Both the position numbers and the translations under genes were made by a program. Positions 1 to 7,671 of a stretch of DNA of 13,051 nt are shown one piece after another. A model generated the notes under the pieces. The model ran no database searches. It saw only the letters and a list, made by a program, of their open reading frames with translations, and was not told where the DNA came from. The stretch spans positions 1 to 13,051 of the forward strand of contig DSBO01000211.1 of assembly GCA_011046015.1 (NCBI GenBank). The letters run 5' to 3'. The DNA comes from Thioalkalivibrio sp. GTDB lineage: Bacteria > Pseudomonadota > Gammaproteobacteria > SpSt-1174. The stretch's first letter is position 1; the number at the start of each line of letters is the position of its first letter.

Positions 1-3000
1 GGCATGGAGCCCGGCGTCGGGTCGACCGGGGCATTGATCAGCATGCCCGCCTCGACCGCCGAGACACCGCCTGATGGATCGCCCACCGGCGCGCCGTTCA
101 GCGTGGTGCTGCTGCCTACATACGTGGTGTTGACCGGGATGGTGTCCTGGAAGACGACATCGATGGCATCCTCCGTGCCGGTGTTGCGCACGGTAATGGT
201 GTAGCGCAGCTGGTCACCGGCCAGCAGCACGGCCGGGTCGTCGCCGAGGTACTGGGAGACCTTTTCCACCGTCCAGTCCGGAACGGACTCGATCAGGGTC
301 TGGGTCGGATCTTCGGTGCCGGCCAGTGCCGGCTCATCCGTCAGCAGCAGCTCTACGCCGTTGAGCGAGACTGCCCCCTGGTTGTAGACCAGCGTGCCGC
401 CATCGATCACCGGGATCAGGGTGAGTTCGAACTCGACGGTGACGACCTCGGCCGGGTCGAGGCTGATGTCGCTGACATCGACCAGCCCGGTGCCGGCGGC
501 ACCCCCGTTCGGGTCACTGGCGTCGGTGGCTCCCGCCGGCACCCCCGTGATGCTGAGTGAACCCGCCACGAACATGGGCGCATCGTTCAGGGCATCGATC
601 TCGTCGAGCAGTGACACACCACTGACCGCGACGGTGCCCGTGTTCTCGATGGCGATCGTGTAGCGCAGGGTGTGGCCGGGCCTGGCCGTCTCACCCGACT
701 GGCCAGTGGTCACATTGAAGACGGTCTTCTCCGCTGCGAGTTGACTGTCGGCCGCGATCGTCGCGGTCGCCGGGCCGAAGCAGTAATCGTTCGGTGCGGC
801 GGTCGTCGGACATCCCTCGCCGGTGCGCTCACGCGGCGCGAGCGCGGTATCCAGTGAAGTCCAGTCAACCCAGGCGGTGTTGTCGATGCTGGCGGCGTTG
901 ATGGCATCCACCGTCACGCGATAGGTGAGCACCAGGGTGCCGGCGGGCGGAATGTCCAGCGACTCGTCACCATTGCCCTGCCCCCAGATCAACGTGTTGG
1001 GCGCCACCTGTGTGGGGGCCGGATTGAATCCGGCCACGGGCACGCCGTTGATCTCCGCCGTGGCGGAGTCCGCCACCAGCGTGAGACCGTCGGGCAGCAT
1101 GTCGGTGACGTTGGTGTCGTAGGCGATCTCGGTGCTGGCGTTGGTGACGGTCAGGCTGTACTCGAGCGTGTCACCGCCTTCGGCCGGCTGCCCCGGGTCG
1201 GTGATATTCGCCACGTCCTTGGTCATGGTCAGCGCCGGCTCGACGAGGTCGACGGTCACGGGCTGGCTGGGGATGGGCGCGCCTGCCCCGTCGAAGCTGT
1301 AGGCAGCGCTATTGGCAATGGCGTCCCCCGCCTGCGCCGCCTCCACGTTCAGCACCCGGGCCGTTACCTGGAGGGTCACCTGCTCGCCGGCCGGGATCTG
1401 CGCCACGGTGAAGTTCAGGTCGTTGCCGCTGCTGTTGTCGGTGACAGCAGGACCGCCGCTCTGGGTGTAGCCCTGATACGAGAGGCGTGCATCCAGGGTA
1501 TCGGTGATCACGACGTTGTCGATCGGCAGACCCAGCGGTGCCTCCGGAACGGTGATCTCGTACACCACGTCCTCACCGATGGTGGCCGTGCCGTCGGCGG
1601 GCGAGACCAGCACCTTGGCCGGGGGCGCGGTGGTATACAGCGATGTCGACGCCGTGTTGCTCGGGCCGTAGATCTCGCGCTCACCGGTGGCGCCACCCAG
1701 CGCGGGCACTGCCTCGTCGTCGAGCGAGTAATAGGTGGCGGCCTGTGCCTGGTTGGTCAGGGTCTGGCCTACACCGATGTCGGCATCCACCTGCACCTGA
1801 TACACGACCACCAGGGCATCACCCGACGGGATGCTGTACTCGTCGGCGACGCCCGAGTCGAAGTCCCACACCACCACCCCGGTGGCCGGGTCATAGGAAC
1901 TGTAGTCACGGGTCGGCAGGAGGGCCCCCGAGGCCAGCGCAGTGTTCACCACTGTCACGCCGCCGTCACGCATGCCGAGCGGAATCACGTCTTCGAGCAC
2001 GACGTCATAGGCTGGCGCCGTGCCGGTGTTCTCCAGGGTGACGGTGTAGGTCACCGTATCGCCGGCCGCGACCACACTGCCGCTGACCGGATCGGAACTC
2101 TTGCTGGCGACGAGGTTCGGCTGCAGCACGGTCACCGAAGCGGTGGCATTCTGCGTCGGGGCCGGGCCCGCGGCCGTGTCGTAATCGAGCTCGACGCTGT
2201 TCTCGAGCGGCGTGGTATTGGCCTGCACCAGGGCCCCGTTGATCACGCGTGCGCGGTAGACGATGACGAAGTCGTCACTCGCCCCGTCGTTCGGCAGGTT
2301 GGCCACGGCCCCCAGCGTCCAGGTCACGGTAGTCGGGCCGGTCACGGGGTCGCCGTCCGCGCTGACATTGGCGTCGGTCAGGTCGGCATGACTGAAGGGT
2401 GCCACGGCGCCGTAGGTCGGCCCCGCCTGGCCGTTGATGCTGACGATCTCGACGTAGTCCAGTCCCTGCGGCAGGGTGTCGGTGAGCGTCACGTTGCCGA
2501 GCGTGCCCTCGGGCATGGTGACCCGCAGCTCGTAATCGACGATGTCGCCGATGCGCAGATCGGCATCGCTCGCGCCGAAGGTGTCGCTGATGCGCGCCTT
2601 GGCGACCGTGGCCGCCAGGTTCGGCGTGGCTACCGCCGCGGTGACAGGCTCCGTCTCGTAGTCGTTGATCCCGCCGTCAAAGCCATCCGAACCATCACGC
2701 TCGTACTCGCTGACACCGTCCAGGCTCGTCCAGCGCGCCACCACGGTATTGGTGAGCTCCTGGTTGGCGAGCACGCTGTCGAGCACGCGGACGTCGTAGG
2801 AGATCGTGACCTCGGCACCACCGGCAATGTCGATGTCGGCGTTGGCGTGCGGTGGCCCCCAGACCAGGGTCTGCGGCGTGTCGATACCGTCACCCGTGAT
2901 CACGGGCTCGCCGATGCTGTTGTCGGCACCGACGGTGCCGGCCTCGCCCACCGTCACTGCCGGGTTGCCCGCGTACACCAGCCCCAGATCCAGGGTGTCG

Positions 3001-5579
3001 ATCAGGGTCACGTCGAAGACATCGGGATTGATGCCACCCGTGGCCGTGAGGGTGACGCTATAGCGCAGCGTCTCGCCGCCGGTTGGCGTGGTGAGGGACG
3101 GGGTCTTGACGACCTGTTCGATGTAGGGCTCGAAGAGCTCGATGGGGACGGCCGCGGAACTCAGCGGCGGATAGCGCACGCCGCCCGGCAGATTGGTATA
3201 GGTATAGGCAGCGATGTTCTCGATGATCAGGCCCTGCCGCGCGGTTTCAATGTTGCGCACGCGGGCGCGCAGTTCGATGACGGCCTGCTCGCCGGCCGGG
3301 ATCTCGGCGATAGCGATCTGCAGTTCGCTGGCGGTGCTGGTGTTGCTGACGAGCGTCGGATCCACACCGCTGACGGTGGCGTCGACATACTCCAGGTTCG
3401 GGTCGAGCACATCGGTGATCTCGACCTCATACAGTGAGCGGTCCTCGACCGTGCCGGGCACCGTGATCGTGTAGACCACCTCTTCGCCGATGGTCGCCGT
3501 GACCTGGTTCGACGTCTTCAGCGGCGCCGTGGGCGGCGGGAAGTTGATGGTGATCACCGTCGGATCGGGCTCGCGCTGCGGCTCGGCCACGTTGATCGGG
3601 CCGACCACGTTGGGGTCGTTACTGTTGGCGAGGAGCGTGTCCGCCAGATAGAGCTGGGCCTGGTTGGTTATTTCCTGCCCCTCGGACAGGTTGTCCGCCA
3701 GCGTCACCCGGAACACGATCTCGCGGACGGTCTCCGGTGCGATCTCGAAATTGCGGATATCCAGTAGCGGATCGCCGTTGGTGCCTCCGGTGGGGTCGCT
3801 ATTATTGACCACGGCAGGAGCAGGAGCCGGGGCCGGCGGGCCGCCCTCGACATAGTCGATACCGATGAACTCGAAGCTGCCCGGCTCGTACACCGCGGCG
3901 GTGCCGTTCAGTGAACCCATGTCGTCGGTGATGCGGGCGTAGACCACGCCCTCATCAACGGAACGCACGCGCACGCGGTACTCCACGGTCTCGCCCGGAA
4001 GTGCCGTGGTCTTGCGCTCGCCGGTGACCGGGTCGTAGGCCACCTTGTCGAAGAAATACCCCGAGAACACCGCCAGTACGCTGTGTGCATCCTGACAGTC
4101 CGCCACGTCCGGGGTACCGTCCGTGAGGGCACATCCAAACTCGGAGCCCAGATCAGGGTCGGCATCACTGGTCCACTGCGTGGCCGCGACGATGTTGGTC
4201 AGCGTCGAGCCGTCGTCCACATCATCATCGAGCTGCGTGGTGTAGTCGATGACCAGCGACTCCCCCGGCGCGATCGACAGGCCATTGATCAGATTGACTT
4301 CGAGCCGACAGGCCGGGTCACCCTGCCAGGTCACGGTGTAGTCCGTGTCGACCGTGAGCAGGGCGCCACCCAGGCTGACACCCACGCTGGCCGTCGGATC
4401 GGTGTCGCACATGCTCGCGAGGTCGGCGCTCGGTAGCTGGTCGGCAATCACCACGTTATGGGCGGAGCTCAGACCGACATTGGTCACGTCGATGCTGTAG
4501 TCGCCGCTGTCGCCCAGGTTCAGGGTGGAACCGAGCGTGGCCGGACCCGACTTGGTCACCACCAGTTCCGGGGCCGCGATCGTCAGGGGCTCGGTAACGC
4601 CCCACTCGCCCGGCAGGGGGTCATAGAAGGTGCCGTCGATCAGGCGCCCGAACTCCCACTTCGCGGTGTTGACGAACTGGGTGCCGAGGACATTGGTCGG
4701 CGTGTCGTCGAGGACCAGATCGAGCTCGATGAGGAACTGCTCGCCCGCCGGCACGGTGAAGCCCGGGTCGAAGGTCCAGGTGAGCAGGCCGGCGTCGTTG
4801 CTGAAGCTGTACTCGCTGATCTGGCTACCGCTGTCACGCCAGTAGATGCGGTGGTCCAGATAGGTCACGTCTACGCCCAGCGCGTTCAGATCGTCGGTCA
4901 GGGTAATGCCGTGCAGTTCGTTGACCGAGCCGCTGGAGTTGATGACACCGCCGGTACCCGGGTCGTACAGCACCGGGATGGTCATGGTATAGGTGAAAGG
5001 CACGCCCACCGACACGTAGGCCCCGGGGTTCTGCTTGTCGATCTTCTCCACCGGGATGAGCAGATTCTGGCAGCCGTCCTGGATCTTGGTGGACGAGCCG
5101 TTGGTGAACCAGATCTTGTGTTCGTGCGTGGCGTTGCACGACATGTTGCCGGTGTGATTGACGTTATCGAAGACGACAAGGTAGCGGACGGATGTCTGCC
5201 CGGGAGCCGTATAGAAGTTGAAATTACTGATCAGGGGATTCGGATCCTGGAAGTTCCGAATCGTACAATTGGTGTCGATCTCGATGTTGGTGGGTGGCGG
5301 CTGGAACTGGGGGTCGTTGCCGTCAATCACCCCACGATAGTCGGAGCAGCTGTTCGCCGCCTGGGCGGGAGCGGCCATGGCCAGAACCAGGCCGATGAGC
5401 AGCAGCTGTGCAAGCAAAACGCCGCCGCGCGGTTTCGCACGAGAGAAAGAGCGGGATGAACCCTCCCCGAAACTGGCCGCGGCAAGGACGCGACCAGCAC
5501 CGGCGGCAATCGGCAACGCATGCATAACGTTACGCAGCACGTCGCGAAGTCCCCCATTCATTCCCCAAGAGCGTTTCAT
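1..5579 (-). CDS. Giant secreted DUF11 / isopeptide-D2 repeat surface protein (C-terminus beyond window)
   Basis: The minus-strand frame is open from the ATG at 5579-5577 to the window edge, giving 1859 complete codons and no stop, so the C terminus is missing. Residues 1-51 are a long basic leader, 52-72 are hydrophobic, and AQA-AN near residue 74 is a plausible signal-peptidase site. Residues 76-172 hold four Cys (78, 105, 148, 170). From about Lys179/182 onward come tandem modules of 130-170 residues. They share signatures such as GDxVxYxITV, NTGT, DTLPxGL, IPAGEQ and a closing LTNxA, which are typical of DUF11/TIGR01451 and fimbrial isopeptide-forming D2 domains. I count about nine modules in the window. 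The role is inferred: a stalk-like adhesin or cell-surface structural protein exported by Sec. It sits 214 bases downstream of the TonB-like gene on the same strand. There is no frameshift and base composition matches the neighbours. ATG codons at residues 7 and 19 are alternative starts; none has a convincing Shine-Dalgarno. Confidence 0.9.
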   Translation of the reverse strand, partial: MKRSWGMNGGLRDVLRNVMHALPIAAGAGRVLAAASFGEGSSRSFSRAKPRGGVLLAQLLLIGLVLAMAAPAQAANSCSDYRGVIDGNDPQFQPPPTNIEIDTNCTIRNFQDPNPLISNFNFYTAPGQTSVRYLVVFDNVNHTGNMSCNATHEHKIWFTNGSSTKIQDGCQNLLIPVEKIDKQNPGAYVSVGVPFTYTMTIPVLYDPGTGGVINSSGSVNELHGITLTDDLNALGVDVTYLDHRIYWRDSGSQISEYSFSNDAGLLTWTFDPGFTVPAGEQFLIELDLVLDDTPTNVLGTQFVNTAKWEFGRLIDGTFYDPLPGEWGVTEPLTIAAPELVVTKSGPATLGSTLNLGDSGDYSIDVTNVGLSSAHNVVIADQLPSADLASMCDTDPTASVGVSLGGALLTVDTDYTVTWQGDPACRLEVNLINGLSIAPGESLVIDYTTQLDDDVDDGSTLTNIVAATQWTSDADPDLGSEFGCALTDGTPDVADCQDAHSVLAVFSGYFFDKVAYDPVTGERKTTALPGETVEYRVRVRSVDEGVVYARITDDMGSLNGTAAVYEPGSFEFIGIDYVEGGPPAPAPAPAVVNNSDPTGGTNGDPLLDIRNFEIAPETVREIVFRVTLADNLSEGQEITNQAQLYLADTLLANSNDPNVVGPINVAEPQREPDPTVITINFPPPTAPLKTSNQVTATIGEEVVYTITVPGTVEDRSLYEVEITDVLDPNLEYVDATVSGVDPTLVSNTSTASELQIAIAEIPAGEQAVIELRARVRNIETARQGLIIENIAAYTYTNLPGGVRYPPLSSAAVPIELFEPYIEQVVKTPSLTTPTGGETLRYSVTLTATGGINPDVFDVTLIDTLDLGLVYAGNPAVTVGEAGTVGADNSIGEPVITGDGIDTPQTLVWGPPHANADIDIAGGAEVTISYDVRVLDSVLANQELTNTVVARWTSLDGVSEYERDGSDGFDGGINDYETEPVTAAVATPNLAATVAKARISDTFGASDADLRIGDIVDYELRVTMPEGTLGNVTLTDTLPQGLDYVEIVSINGQAGPTYGAVAPFSHADLTDANVSADGDPVTGPTTVTWTLGAVANLPNDGASDDFVIVYRARVINGALVQANTTPLENSVELDYDTAAGPAPTQNATASVTVLQPNLVASKSSDPVSGSVVAAGDTVTYTVTLENTGTAPAYDVVLEDVIPLGMRDGGVTVVNTALASGALLPTRDYSSYDPATGVVVWDFDSGVADEYSIPSGDALVVVYQVQVDADIGVGQTLTNQAQAATYYSLDDEAVPALGGATGEREIYGPSNTASTSLYTTAPPAKVLVSPADGTATIGEDVVYEITVPEAPLGLPIDNVVITDTLDARLSYQGYTQSGGPAVTDNSSGNDLNFTVAQIPAGEQVTLQVTARVLNVEAAQAGDAIANSAAYSFDGAGAPIPSQPVTVDLVEPALTMTKDVANITDPGQPAEGGDTLEYSLTVTNASTEIAYDTNVTDMLPDGLTLVADSATAEINGVPVAGFNPAPTQVAPNTLIWGQGNGDESLDIPPAGTLVLTYRVTVDAINAASIDNTAWVDWTSLDTALAPRERTGEGCPTTAAPNDYCFGPATATIAADSQLAAEKTVFNVTTGQSGETARPGHTLRYTIAIENTGTVAVSGVSLLDEIDALNDAPMFVAGSLSITGVPAGATDASDPNGGAAGTGLVDVSDISLDPAEVVTVEFELTLIPVIDGGTLVYNQGAVSLNGVELLLTDEPALAGTEDPTQTLIESVPDWTVEKVSQYLGDDPAVLLAGDQLRYTITVRNTGTEDAIDVVFQDTIPVNTTYVGSSTTLNGAPVGDPSGGVSAVEAGMLINAPVDPTPGSM
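770..1628 (-). repeat. Two-module block, copy 2 (A-B), within the giant surface protein
   Basis: This copy begins with an APPAK linker and TIGEDVVYEITVP, then AQIPAGEQ, ARVLNVEAAQ and ANSAAYSF. Its second module contains GGDTLEYSLTVTN, DMLPDGL, LIWGQGN and VDWTSLD, and ends with a Cys-containing stretch (GEGC...DYC). It matches the 2645-3539 block module for module. Between the blocks lie two more ordinary DUF11-type modules (about 2640-2130 and 2130-1640). Confidence 0.7.
2645..3539 (-). repeat. Two-module block, copy 1 (A'-B'), within the giant surface protein
   Basis: From about residue 681 this stretch encodes a module starting with a proline-rich PPPTAP linker, then TIGEEVVYTITVP, an AEIPAGEQ strand and a closing ENIAAYTYTN. 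A second module follows, containing GGETLRYSVTL, DTLDLGL, LVWGPP and ARWTSLDG. The same order of signatures recurs in 770-1628, about 1.9 kb further on. The copies have diverged but stay collinear across both modules, which indicates duplication of a multi-domain block rather than of single domains. Boundaries are approximate. Confidence 0.7.
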
Positions 5580-5729
5580 ATTCGGTATGTCGCCTATAAC
5601 ATTATCAAGCAGGCGTAATCATCGTTATGCCGCCATCTTATCGATGAGGCCGCCGAAACAATGTGACCCATCGAGCAATTGGCAAGCATTCCCGGCTTTC
5701 GGCGCAGTCATCCAATCAGCCACCCGCGA

Positions 5730-5741
5730 GACAGGCCTGTC
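5730..5741. promoter_or_regulatory. 12-base perfect palindrome, possible operator
   Basis: GACAGGCCTGTC is its own reverse complement and lies in the gap upstream of the giant surface-protein gene. Dimeric regulators often bind such sites, but I recognise no specific regulator motif. A 12-base palindrome can occur by chance in a GC-rich genome. Confidence 0.2.
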
Positions 5742-5759
5742 CTGCCGCGCGTACGGGTA

Positions 5760-5780
5760 CCGCTGCACGCTCGGCAGCGG
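5760..5780 (-). other. GC-rich hairpin after the TonB-like gene
   Basis: A perfect 7-bp stem (CCGCTGC/GCAGCGG) with a 7-base loop starts 14 bases beyond the stop codon of the TonB-like gene. The position suits transcript-end processing or attenuation. There is no T-run on the minus-strand side, so it is not a canonical intrinsic terminator. Confidence 0.35.
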
Positions 5781-5793
5781 CACACACCACGAC

Positions 5794-7164
5794 CTAGGAG
5801 GCCGGCAGGAAGTCGATCGGGTACAGGATGGTGACCGTCGGCACGCCATCCTTCGGACCGAAGTTGAAGCTACGGACACGGGCGAGGATCTGTTCCGACA
5901 GGTTTGCCGAATCGAGATCGGTCGACTCCACGCGCACCGCCGAGACCGAGCCATCGGGCTCGATGGTCAGGCGCAGCACCATCTTTCCACGCAGGGTCGG
6001 GTCGACGCGCAGCTCGCGGTTGTAGATGCGATACAGCGCCGCCTTGTAGCGATCGAAGACGATCTGGATCTCCTGATCGGTACGGCTCGGACCCACTCCG
6101 TCACTGAGCGGACGCTCGCTGGCGATCGCATCCGTACCGATGGCACTTTCCACGCGGGAGAACTCGACACCCGACCCCATGCGCTGCCCGGCACTGCCGC
6201 CGACATCGCGGCTGACCGCCGCGGTGTCGATCCCGCCGCTGTTGCGCGCCTGGGCGGTAACCAGGTTGCGGCTCGCCTCGCCCGCATCGGCCTGTGCACC
6301 GCGGTTGCTGAGGCTCGCCGAGGCGCCCAGATTGGCGGTCACGTCATCGGCCAGCAGATCCGAGAAGGTGTCCTTGAAGGCCAGCACACCGGAGCTCTCG
6401 GCGACTTCGCGTGCCTGCTTCTTCTCGGCAGGCGTCGGCTTCGGCTGCTCCTGCTCGGTCGGCTTCGGCTCTTCGGGCTCTTCCTCGCGCGGGAGTTCCT
6501 CACGCGGCTCGGGCGGCGGCGGTGGTTTGCGCTCCTGCACGAGTCGGACCAGGTGCTCGGGGATTTCGACCGGCTCGTCGAGATCACGCTCGGGCAGATC
6601 ATAAAAGGGAACCAGGACGCCCAGCGTAATGGTGAACAGCAGCACCAGCGCAAGCAGCTTGCGATAGCGGCGCTCATCTTCGCCCTGCCGATTCCAGGGC
6701 ATGACCATGGGCCGGTAGGGAAGCGGCCGCTCTTCGCGCTCGATGACGAAATCGGACCGGGCGCGCTCGATCTGTTCATCGAGATCGATCAGCTCATCCT
6801 GCAGATACTCGATGTCGTATCGCAGCTCCTTGGCGCGTTTCTGCCGCGCATCGCGCCGCTCTTCGATGGCAGACAGCTTTTGCTGGAACCCGGCAACATT
6901 GCTACGCGCAACGGCGAGAAGAGCATCGGGCTCGACGCCATCATTTGCCTCGCCCCAGAACAGCTGCGAGGCGCCCATCTCGCCGAGCTCTTCGAGTGAC
7001 GAGCAGATGTTCCCCAGGAGCTGGAACTGCCTGCGCTCGCCCGAGAGGCTCTCGAGCTCGGCATCGATCCCTCGAATCTCCTGCTTGAGAGCCTTCAGGT
7101 CTTGCTCGGCCCCCGCGAGGCTCGCTTGCACCGCAAGCTGCCGCTGCAACATTGAATCAGTCAC
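5794..7164 (-). CDS. TonB-like trans-envelope protein with AgmX/PglI-type C-terminal domain (GltG-like)
   Basis: A 456-residue protein. Residues 1-145 are charged and heptad-like, predicted to be a cytoplasmic coiled coil. Residues 170-187 form a single membrane segment following the basic RRYRK. A Pro/Glu/Lys-rich periplasmic stretch spans 213-247 (PPPPPEP, then EEPKP-type repeats). Residues 260-360 are Ala/Ser/Gly-rich. Residues 363-454 form a TonB-C-like domain with the pattern of the AgmX/PglI C-terminal family: a helix around DRYKAALYRIYN, then GKMVLRLTIEPDGSV and a terminal VTILYPIDF strand. The layout matches TonB/TolA-type energy transducers and Myxococcus GltG/PglI. It starts 9 bases after the second ExbD-like gene, so the channel proteins probably energise it. 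GTG at 7164 is preceded by a purine-rich TAGAGTG; ATG at 7152 is an alternative start. The cytoplasmic coiled coil is unusual for a plain TonB and may bind a cytoplasmic partner. Confidence 0.85.
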   Translation of the reverse strand: MTDSMLQRQLAVQASLAGAEQDLKALKQEIRGIDAELESLSGERRQFQLLGNICSSLEELGEMGASQLFWGEANDGVEPDALLAVARSNVAGFQQKLSAIEERRDARQKRAKELRYDIEYLQDELIDLDEQIERARSDFVIEREERPLPYRPMVMPWNRQGEDERRYRKLLALVLLFTITLGVLVPFYDLPERDLDEPVEIPEHLVRLVQERKPPPPPEPREELPREEEPEEPKPTEQEQPKPTPAEKKQAREVAESSGVLAFKDTFSDLLADDVTANLGASASLSNRGAQADAGEASRNLVTAQARNSGGIDTAAVSRDVGGSAGQRMGSGVEFSRVESAIGTDAIASERPLSDGVGPSRTDQEIQIVFDRYKAALYRIYNRELRVDPTLRGKMVLRLTIEPDGSVSAVRVESTDLDSANLSEQILARVRSFNFGPKDGVPTVTILYPIDFLPAS

Positions 7165-7173
7165 GACATCACT

Positions 7174-7671
7174 CTAGTTCTGAGACGCTTTCTGAGTTAC
7201 TGCAAGCGATATCTTCGTATACCCGGCGCTGGTGGCCGTTGCCATCAACGTCTTCAGCGCCTTGAAGGGAATGGTGCGGTGCGCCATGATGGTGACCTCG
7301 TCGCCCTGCGCCACCGCCTCGGTGGTAAGGCCTATGACACGGTCCTTCAGCCTTGCCAGCGAGTCCTTCACGGGCTCGGCGACGCGGCCATCCCCTTCCA
7401 GCAGTTCGGCAACGGTCATCACGGGCTCGCTCTGTACCAGGACATACTCCTCGCTCACCATCAACATGACCGTCTGCCGCGGCGCGGCCTCGGCGACCGA
7501 CTCCGGCAGGGTGATGTCCTTCGGCGGGTCGATGATCTCCACCGCCGACTGGTTGACCAGCAGGTAGAGCACGAGGATGGTGAACACGTCCATCAGCGAA
7601 GTGAGGTTCAGCGCAACCGCGCGGTGACGCTGGGCGCGGCTCATGCGTTTCAGGCGGCGGGTATCTTTCAT
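7174..7671 (-). CDS. ExbD/TolR-family motor protein with conserved Asp (AglQ/AglS-like)
   Basis: A 165-residue protein with a basic cytoplasmic N terminus (residues 1-20), one membrane helix (about 22-41) and a periplasmic domain. The helix begins LNLTSLMDVFTILV, which aligns with the INVTPFIDVMLVL of E. coli ExbD. This places Asp28 at the proton-carrying Asp of the family. It overlaps the upstream ExbD-like gene by four bases (ATGA, 7668-7671), indicating translational coupling and probably balanced synthesis of the two subunits. Its own Shine-Dalgarno is weak. It should assemble with the ExbB-like protein into an inner-membrane proton channel that drives the next gene product. Its partner in this operon lacks the equivalent Asp. 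Confidence 0.92.
   Translation of the reverse strand: MKDTRRLKRMSRAQRHRAVALNLTSLMDVFTILVLYLLVNQSAVEIIDPPKDITLPESVAEAAPRQTVMLMVSEEYVLVQSEPVMTVAELLEGDGRVAEPVKDSLARLKDRVIGLTTEAVAQGDEVTIMAHRTIPFKALKTLMATATSAGYTKISLAVTQKASQN

Larger units (their letters stand above)
5580..5793 (-). other. Intergenic region before the giant surface-protein gene
   Basis: These 214 bases separate the TonB-like gene from the giant gene and contain no gene. Just past the upstream stop codon is an inverted repeat at 5760-5780 (CCGCTGC, 7-base loop, GCAGCGG) with no following T-run. A perfect 12-base palindrome, GACAGGCCTGTC, lies at 5730-5741. Near the downstream start, the minus strand reads GATAAT at 5606-5601, a possible -10 element, but no good -35 lies at the usual spacing. 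The region could hold a partial terminator and a separate promoter for the surface protein. This is suggestive only. Confidence 0.4.

Noticed and set aside
2388..3437. 349-codon plus-strand open frame
   Set aside because: It is antisense to the DUF11 modules. Its translation is Val/Asp/Gly/Arg-rich, a mirror of Asp/Thr-rich beta modules, with no start signal and no recognisable family.
1..4580. Possible CRISPR or simple tandem DNA repeat
   Set aside because: The periodicity is at protein level, with modules of about 390-520 bases that are strongly diverged in DNA. There are no short identical repeats with spacers.
4458..5459. 333-codon plus-strand open frame
   Set aside because: Antisense to the N-terminal domains of the giant protein, which have a signal peptide and clear domain signatures. 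No independent support.
5377..6999. 540-codon plus-strand open frame
   Set aside because: It lies opposite the TonB-like gene, the intergenic gap and the start of the giant gene. Its product is low-quality, rich in Arg/Leu/Gly runs with no domain, as expected from GC-rich antisense shadowing.
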